Below, piece after piece: positions 58,116 through 64,000 of a stretch of DNA of 64,000 nt. The notes under the pieces are model-generated. The model had not been told where the DNA came from and ran no database searches. It saw only the letters and a program-made list of their open reading frames with translations. Made by a program: the position numbers and the translations under genes. The stretch is taken from NCBI RefSeq assembly GCF_003369915.1, contig NC_046676.1, forward strand, positions 3,844,001 to 3,908,000, in the 5' to 3' direction. Numbering within the stretch: the first letter of the stretch is position 1; each line of letters starts with the position of its first letter. This DNA is from Drosophila miranda (Eukaryota; Arthropoda; Insecta; Diptera; Drosophilidae).

Positions 58116-60401
58116 ATGCTGTTTCGCGGCGTGCAGGTCCTGCAGCGAAGACACCAGCAGTTCAGCAGAGCTATTAATCACTTTTCTGTGCGACGTGACT
58201 CCGGCAAAAGTTGGATGCAAAATGACTCCGAACTCATCAGGCCCCAAGCGTGGACTCGTCCTGGCATGTTCATCCAGTTTCGGTGTACTGCTGGAGGCAG
58301 CGATTCCACTAAAAAAGAGAAGGCGCTAGAATCGAAGGAGGAGACGACTGAGGCCAAGCCGAATGCTAGACAAACAAAAAACTTCGAGGTGAAAACTTCC
58401 AAGGGGATCCTAAACATTAGCACGACAATTGAAGACTCGAAGATCAATGAGATTGTATTTGAGAAATCCGACACAACGAACATTAATTTAAAGTCCAATG
58501 CAAGTGCAACAGGAGGAGCCGATAGTACCACGGGATCCGAAACCCCGCATAGCTCCCCCACATCTGCTCCGAAGTCATCGCCACCTGTTAAGGACACCAA
58601 GGTCTGTCCAACACCACCACCTGCAGAGACTCCACCTGCCGTCACACCCACACCAAAGCGCGCTCGCTTTGATTATCGCGCCTCACTAGAGCGTAACTTT
58701 GTGACTCCTGGAAGAGCAATTGCAGATTTTATGTTAACGGCTGCTGACCTGGAGTCTCTATCGAAGATCAAGAGGAGATCTCCCTACGAACAAGAGCCTC
58801 CCATGACCGTCTACTGGCGACGAGATGTCGAGGCAAAAGCTGTGGAAGTATGGGGCTCCAAGGAGAACCTTCTGCGTGAGCGTCTCAAGCGCGAGGTAGA
58901 GCGCAAACAGTACCAGCAGAGTAAGTGCCTTCCTGTCTCACTGTACATATTTGTCAAGTTAATAGAGTATTGCTAAAAATGGATGGTCCGACAGATTTGT
59001 TCACTGTGAAACGCCGCCTGCGCGACTATCGTCGGGAGATTGGTTCTCGCACCAAAATTATGATGGATAATCAAACAGAGTCAGAGAAATCTGCTCAAGT
59101 AGTCGCCACCGCAATTGCCATGTAAGAATTAATTAATTGCTTGACAACATAAACGATTTACATACTCGATTCCTCCAGCAATGCAGCTAATTTGCTCTTC
59201 AAGGCAGGTGGATGGTTTTACAGTGGCTCCCATAGCATGTTTGCCGAGGTCATTCACTCGCTGGCGGATCTTATTAACCAGCTTATACTCGCGTTTGGCA
59301 TCTACAAGTCCTCGCAGAGTCCTGATACCGACCATCCCTATGGTTACATGAACATGCGTTATGTGTCTTCGCTGATCTCAGGCGTGGGCATCTTTTGTGT
59401 CGGCTGTGGCCTGTCCATCTATCATGGTATAGAGGGCATTCTCCATCCACAGCCCATCGCCGATCTCTTCTGGGTCTACTGCATTCTGATGGGATCGCTG
59501 GTCTCCGAAGGAGCTACCCTGATGGTTGCCATAAATGAGTTGAAGCGTGCGGCCCGTGTAAATAACGTGAGCTTCAAGGAATACGGTGTGCATTTTCCTT
59601 ACTCATCTGGAGGCTAGTTTCTCATACATATGTATATCTTTTCACTGATCAGTTATTTCTGGCAAGGATCCCTGCGTGAATGTGGTGCTCTGCGAGGATG
59701 CTGCTGCCGTGACTGGTGTCATAGTAGCCGGCACCTGCATGGGACTGAGCAGCTATACGGGCTCACCTATTTTTGACGCCGCAGGATCGCTTGTCATTGG
59801 CGGTCTTCTGGGCGCTGTGGCCTCTTTCATTATATACACCAATGCCAATGCTCTGGTGGGTGTCTCCATTTCAACCGACCGTCTTGAGAAGATCAACACT
59901 GCGTTGGAGGCTGATGTAATGATCCGAGCCATCTATGATGTCAAGGGCATTGACATTGGTAATGCTCGTGTGCGCTATAAGGTGAGACCCTGACCTTCTT
60001 CATTTTCGCTGACATTTTATTGAATTCCATGGATCTGCCCTCAGGCTGAGCTTGACTTTGATGGTCGCGAGTTGACGCGCTCGTATCTGGACAAGCAGGA
60101 TCTCGCCAAGCTACTAACGGTGCGTTGTCCTGACCTATTTTTAATCATTTCTTGTAAAGTTTTCTTCTCTGTTTTCAGACTGTTCGTGGGTTCCAAAAGG
60201 TGGACGATCTGGAGACCTTCCTGCTCGCCCATGGCGAAAACATTGTGGACCTGATGGGCGGTGAGATCGATCGCATTGAAATGAATCTGCGGGTAAGTTA
60301 CACTGAAAAGACTTTTTAAATTGATCAACAGCTATCCACTTCTCTTCCCCTGGTAGACACAATTTCCGGAAATTCGACACGTGGACCTTGAAATACTTTA
60401 G
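58116..60401 (+). CDS. ZnT49B: Zinc transporter of the SLC30A9/ZnT9 type
   Basis: Seven exons: 58116-58920, 58995-59121, 59179-59585, 59653-59981, 60045-60119, 60179-60292, 60357-60401; all in phase, 633 residues. A basic N-terminus (MLFRGVQVLQRRHQQFSRA) suggests mitochondrial targeting. A Ser/Thr/Pro-rich linker is followed by the ZnT9-specific conserved region (YRASLERNFVTPGRAIADFM...MTVYWRRDVEAKAVEVWGSKE). The cation diffusion facilitator domain has FAEVIHSLADLINQL (metal-site His and Asp) and DPCVNVVLCEDAAAVTGV, about six membrane segments, and a C-terminal domain ending EIRHVDLEIL. SLC30A9 exports zinc from mitochondria (established for the family). The 59586 donor is GTGTGC, a weak site; the TCAG at 59652 restores EYVISGKDPC. 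A 5' UTR intron probably ends at TTTCAG 58094. Confidence 0.95.
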
Positions 60402-62722
60402 GGCAGGTTCCCAACCCTGTGGGACTGTTGAATACAAACAAAAAGCATTAGGTGATTGGATGCTTTCCATAAGAATTGATGTCCTGTTTAGTTTATATTT
60501 ATTTTCCATTGTCTACTGAATCTATCTAGTATCATTAACATTAAATGTGTTGGGCCTGGATATTTCAAAAGTCGTCTGGCTGTAGTGAAGGATAACCGGC
60601 TATGAGTTTGTAGTTGAATTAAGTGTGCTTTTTTCATCCCATGCACCGTTGAAACCAGTGAGAGCTATGTACTATAATAATATAAATATAAATGCAATTA
60701 ACTATAATGTGTGTTTGTACGAATTAAAGGTCCAAATCGATGGTCGACGAATGAAATGGTTTTATTAGGAGACAACAGCTGGCCTCCCTCACTTGGAGCG
60801 TAAAAGTTTCAGCCGGTTGAAAAAATTAAGAAGACAATGAAGACAAATTTGTACCGCATTAAGGCAATCGAATGAAAGTCGATTGAATATTATAACTCAG
60901 TATTTTTATACCAAGTAGTCATCTTATTAATTTATAAGGAGATAAAAAACATATTGATTGCGCTTGCATCATGCATACGAACCCCGTGTATGATCATAAT
61001 AGATAACAGTGCTGTAGGGATGGTAATTTTAAAGTTCGAATTGTTGGGAGTTCTCGGCTCAGCTACGGGTGATACATGCGCTTATACAAATGTTCGTGTC
61101 ATATTTGCGCATCAAATTTCAGATTACTTATCCATTGCTCCAATTATTCTAATATGCAGACAATTATGAAAGAATATCCGTTTATTAAATTAGCCTTTAA
61201 GGGATATTCAAAATAACAGTTACAGTTATTGCTTCTTTAAAGCTTACTAATACTCTAAAGCCCAGAAAACGAAAACAAAATATAATTCGCTTCTTCCTAC
61301 CGCACGCAATCATTCAAATGCACTCATGCAAAGAGAGAACGCTCCATGAGAGAGCTCAAAGCTCCCAGAGCCGAAGGCCTATGGGATGTCTGGGATAATT
61401 TTTCGTTGTATGAACTGGGAGCGTCTTTGCACATACATACTGTAAGGTTAGCTGTTAAGTTAACATAGCTCATTTGGATTCACGCATGAACCAGATCCAA
61501 CTCTTTGAATAAACGGTTGCGGCGGTCTGGTCTGGATGTGAATGAAATTAAATGCGAACGTGAAGCTTTATTGGAAAGGTGTACACCAATTTTAATGTGA
61601 AACGAAAGTGACTTCTTATTCATAAATTTAAGTGATCAGCAAAAAGTTCTTAAGTAAAGCCTGTAAGGAAGCTCATTTCCAAGTCCCGAATTTTATATAC
61701 CCTTGAAGTTCGACTGTTCGTTTGACAACGAATTTTTTATGACCGTTCGTTCATATGTCAGCTGAAATATATGTAAATGCTTCGTTATTTGGACTGCAAA
61801 TGTCTGATCAATTCCATAATGCCCTTTTAAAGGGTATAGCAACCAACAAAAAAACCCTCATTACCATTTCTATATTAACCAAAACAAACAAAACACTCGC
61901 TCATGAATAATTTTTTATAAAGGAATTTCTCTTATGCTTTAGTGGTGAACGAACTTTGACGAACACTATACTAGATACACTCTCATTCACTGCGGCTGGG
62001 GCATGGGCATTAGCAGCGCCTTAGCGCCTGAGCTAAAGATCGACGTATCAATCCGATTCTTTCATTCCGATTTGGTTTTTTAATTTGAACACACTGGTTT
62101 ACTGTGCAGCCAGCTGCTGTTGCTTCTTCTGCTGACGCTGCTGGTGCTACCGTGTGGCATTTATTTGACCCATTAACGGTAAAAGCAGCGACACAACACA
62201 ACGCAATTCACATGCTAATTGGATGGGACCTGACTTCAGTCTTCAGAAGCCGTTCTGTTCTGGACTGTGCTGTGCAGATATGTAAATTTGTGCGGCAGGT
62301 ATATAACCAGCCATTCCTGTTCCAACTGGCAGAGACAATCGTATTCCCATTCGTACAGCCATGAAATCTGTCACCAAATCAATTAGGCGTCGCTTCAGCT
62401 GAAGTGTGGCATTGGGAGTAACTAGAACAGACCAGACTGGACATCGAGCCCAGTCCAATTGCTGATTCAGTTGCATTCCCGTTCCCCGAACTGTGACGGT
62501 AAGTTCGCCGGACGACGATCAATGCCACACTCAATACGATACGTAGTGGAAAATGTAGACTGGGGCGATCAATTGAGATCGTCGCGTACCGTACTCGTGA
62601 TTTTAATTGATGGGGAAGGGAACCCTCGAACACAGCGAATCTCTGCAATACATCAATTAGTGAGCAAATGACATCTAATGCCGGCACATCTCACCCGATC
62701 TTCCAGTTCAGAGACGCAAACA
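60402..62722. other. Intergenic DNA between ZnT49B and the sulfatase
   Basis: ZnT49B 3' UTR at left (ATAATATAAATATAAAT at about 60675). Inverted fragments TATACCCTT (61696) and AAAGGGTATA (61830) resemble Drosophila transposon edges but give no clear element. No gene is supported. Confidence 0.6.
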
Positions 62723-64000
62723 ATGCTGTTTCTGGTGCTGTTATGGTTGGTGCTGCCCATGCTGATTACCTCCGAGGCGGCCAATGATCCGCCCAAGCCG
62801 CATATAATCTTCATTCTGGCCGATGATTTAGTAAGTTCCCTTGATCCTAACCTGAATCGAATAATTATCTGTTGGTTATCTCTACTTTTAGGGCTTCAAC
62901 GACGTGGGCTTCCATGGTTCAGCACAGATTCCCACTCCCAATATCGATGCCTTGGCTTACTCGGGCATCATTCTGAATCGTTATTATGTCGCTCCGATCT
63001 GTACACCCTCGAGGTCCGCACTAATGACGGGAAAATATCCCATACATACGGGTATGTGCACCAAGTCCTTTCATATTACTATTCAATCCAATCCATCCCT
63101 TCGTCCTGGATAGGTATGCAGCATACGGTGCTCTATGCGGCTGAGCCACGTGGACTGCCACTCAAGGAAAAGATTCTACCACAATATTTAAATGATTTGG
63201 GGTAGGTCCTTTGCAATTTATCCCCGGAACGTTCTTGTCCTTATCTCGATCCCTCTGGTCCCCAGTTACACGTCTCACATATCTGGAAAATGGCATCTGG
63301 GACATTGGAAACTCGAGTATACGCCACTGTTTCGGGGCTTCAGCAGCCATGTAGGATTTTGGTCCGGCCATCATGACTACAACGATCATACGGCCGTCGA
63401 GAAAAACCTGTGGGGGCTGGACATGCGCAACGGAACGGATGTAGCCTACAATCTGCACGGACAGTACACGACAGATGTGATAACAAAGCACTCCGTCTCG
63501 GTGATAGCCAACCATGACGCAGCGAAAGGTCCACTTTTCCTGTACGTGGCGCATGCGGCAGGTCATTCGGGCAATCCATACAATCCACTGCCGGTGCCAG
63601 ACGACGATGTGATGAAGCTGGACCACATTCTCCACTACAAGCGTCGTAGATACGCCGGTGAGTCTCGTGCTTCGATCGCAAGTACCTCTAGTCCTGATGG
63701 TGCGACGTTGTTTTGGTTTCTCGCTTTCAGCCATGGTCGCCAAAATGGATGAGAGTGTTGGCCTGATTGTGGACCAGCTGCGAAAGTCGAATATGTTGGA
63801 AAACTCGATCATTATCTTCTCCTCGGACAACGGTGGTCCGGCCCAGGGATTCAACCTGAACTTTGCCTCGAACTATCCGTTGCGGGGCGTAAAGAACACC
63901 TTGTGGGAGGGAGGCGTTAGAGCCGCAGGTCTCGTTTGGTCACCGCTTCTCGAGAAGAGGCAGCGCGTTGTCGACGAGACCATGCACATCAGCGACTGGC
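62723..64000 (+). CDS. CG8646: Arylsulfatase (arylsulfatase B-like), cut by the window edge
   Basis: Exons 62723-62830, 62892-63051, 63114-63201, 63266-63657 and 63731-beyond 64000; all joined in phase. A signal peptide ([19 protein letters not shown]) sends it to the secretory/lysosomal route. The sulfatase core is clear: [19 protein letters not shown] (metal Asp pair), [14 protein letters not shown], where the Cys is converted to formylglycine, GKWHLGHW (catalytic Lys/His), [14 protein letters not shown] and [11 protein letters not shown] (metal Asp/Asn). Arylsulfatase B-type enzymes remove sulfate from glycosaminoglycans or other glycans (family knowledge); the fly substrate is unknown. 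The donor after exon 3 is GTAGGT, which completes DLG-Y. About 340 residues are visible and the C-terminal part is outside. The CG8646 name is from memory of the locus. Confidence 0.94.

Noticed and set aside
61690..61845. Inverted TATACCCTT / AAAGGGTATA pair as a possible transposon
   Set aside because: The ends are short, no target duplication is seen, and the pair is common in Drosophila intergenic DNA.
1..64000. CRISPR arrays, bacterial operons, rRNA or tRNA genes
   Set aside because: None seen. The window is eukaryotic, and no tRNA cloverleaf or rRNA segment was recognised by eye.

Overview
The window is animal nuclear DNA and almost certainly from a Drosophila. It has many short introns with GT/AG borders, long introns full of microsatellites, transposon remnants, DREF-type TATCGATA promoter motifs, and a run of genes that I recognise from memory as the Iswi neighbourhood of Drosophila (49B of D. 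melanogaster, Muller element C): prel, Iswi, a CG8785-type amino acid transporter, a CG8778-type enoyl-CoA hydratase, ZnT49B and a CG8646-type arylsulfatase. The dense hexamer-type microsatellites suggest an obscura-group species, but this is an inference.

Region 1-35600 is dominated by one large plus-strand gene for a secreted ADAMTS-type (M12B) metalloprotease. Eleven coding positions can be followed from 8131 to 33128; the 5' exon(s) with the signal peptide were not identified. Its long introns hold mostly simple repeats and transposon debris. Two features stand out. Exon 6 exists in two in-frame, mutually exclusive versions (28075-28127 and 29021-29076) that swap a cysteine-containing loop just before the HEVGH zinc site. 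A strong splice donor inside the last long exon (32590) also fits, in phase, a distant terminal exon at 34732, giving an alternative C-terminus. The protein stops its recognisable fold after the disintegrin-like domain: no thrombospondin repeat is visible, and a long Ser/Thr/Gln/acidic tail follows.

Region 35600-39000 holds a decayed LOA-like LINE (minus strand), a two-exon TMEM14 gene (minus), and an 848-bp non-autonomous hAT-type element with perfect 12-bp terminal inverted repeats and a perfect 8-bp target duplication, inserted between TMEM14 and prel.

Region 39000-48000 holds prel (plus, mitochondrial phospholipid transfer), a weak candidate small gene, Iswi (plus, six exons, complete, 1035 aa) and, convergent to it, an SLC36/PAT-type amino acid transporter (minus, four coding exons). 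About 8.7 kb without a convincing gene follows (47965-56645).

Region 56600-64000 holds a mitochondrial enoyl-CoA hydratase/AUH-like gene (minus) and ZnT49B, an SLC30A9-type zinc transporter (plus), divergent around a TATCGATA promoter. After 2.3 kb of intergenic DNA comes an arylsulfatase gene (plus) that runs off the right edge.

The compact genes are mainly housekeeping (chromatin remodelling, mitochondrial lipid and zinc transport, CoA metabolism) and carry DRE motifs upstream. The ADAMTS gene has a developmental-type architecture, with long introns and alternative exons.
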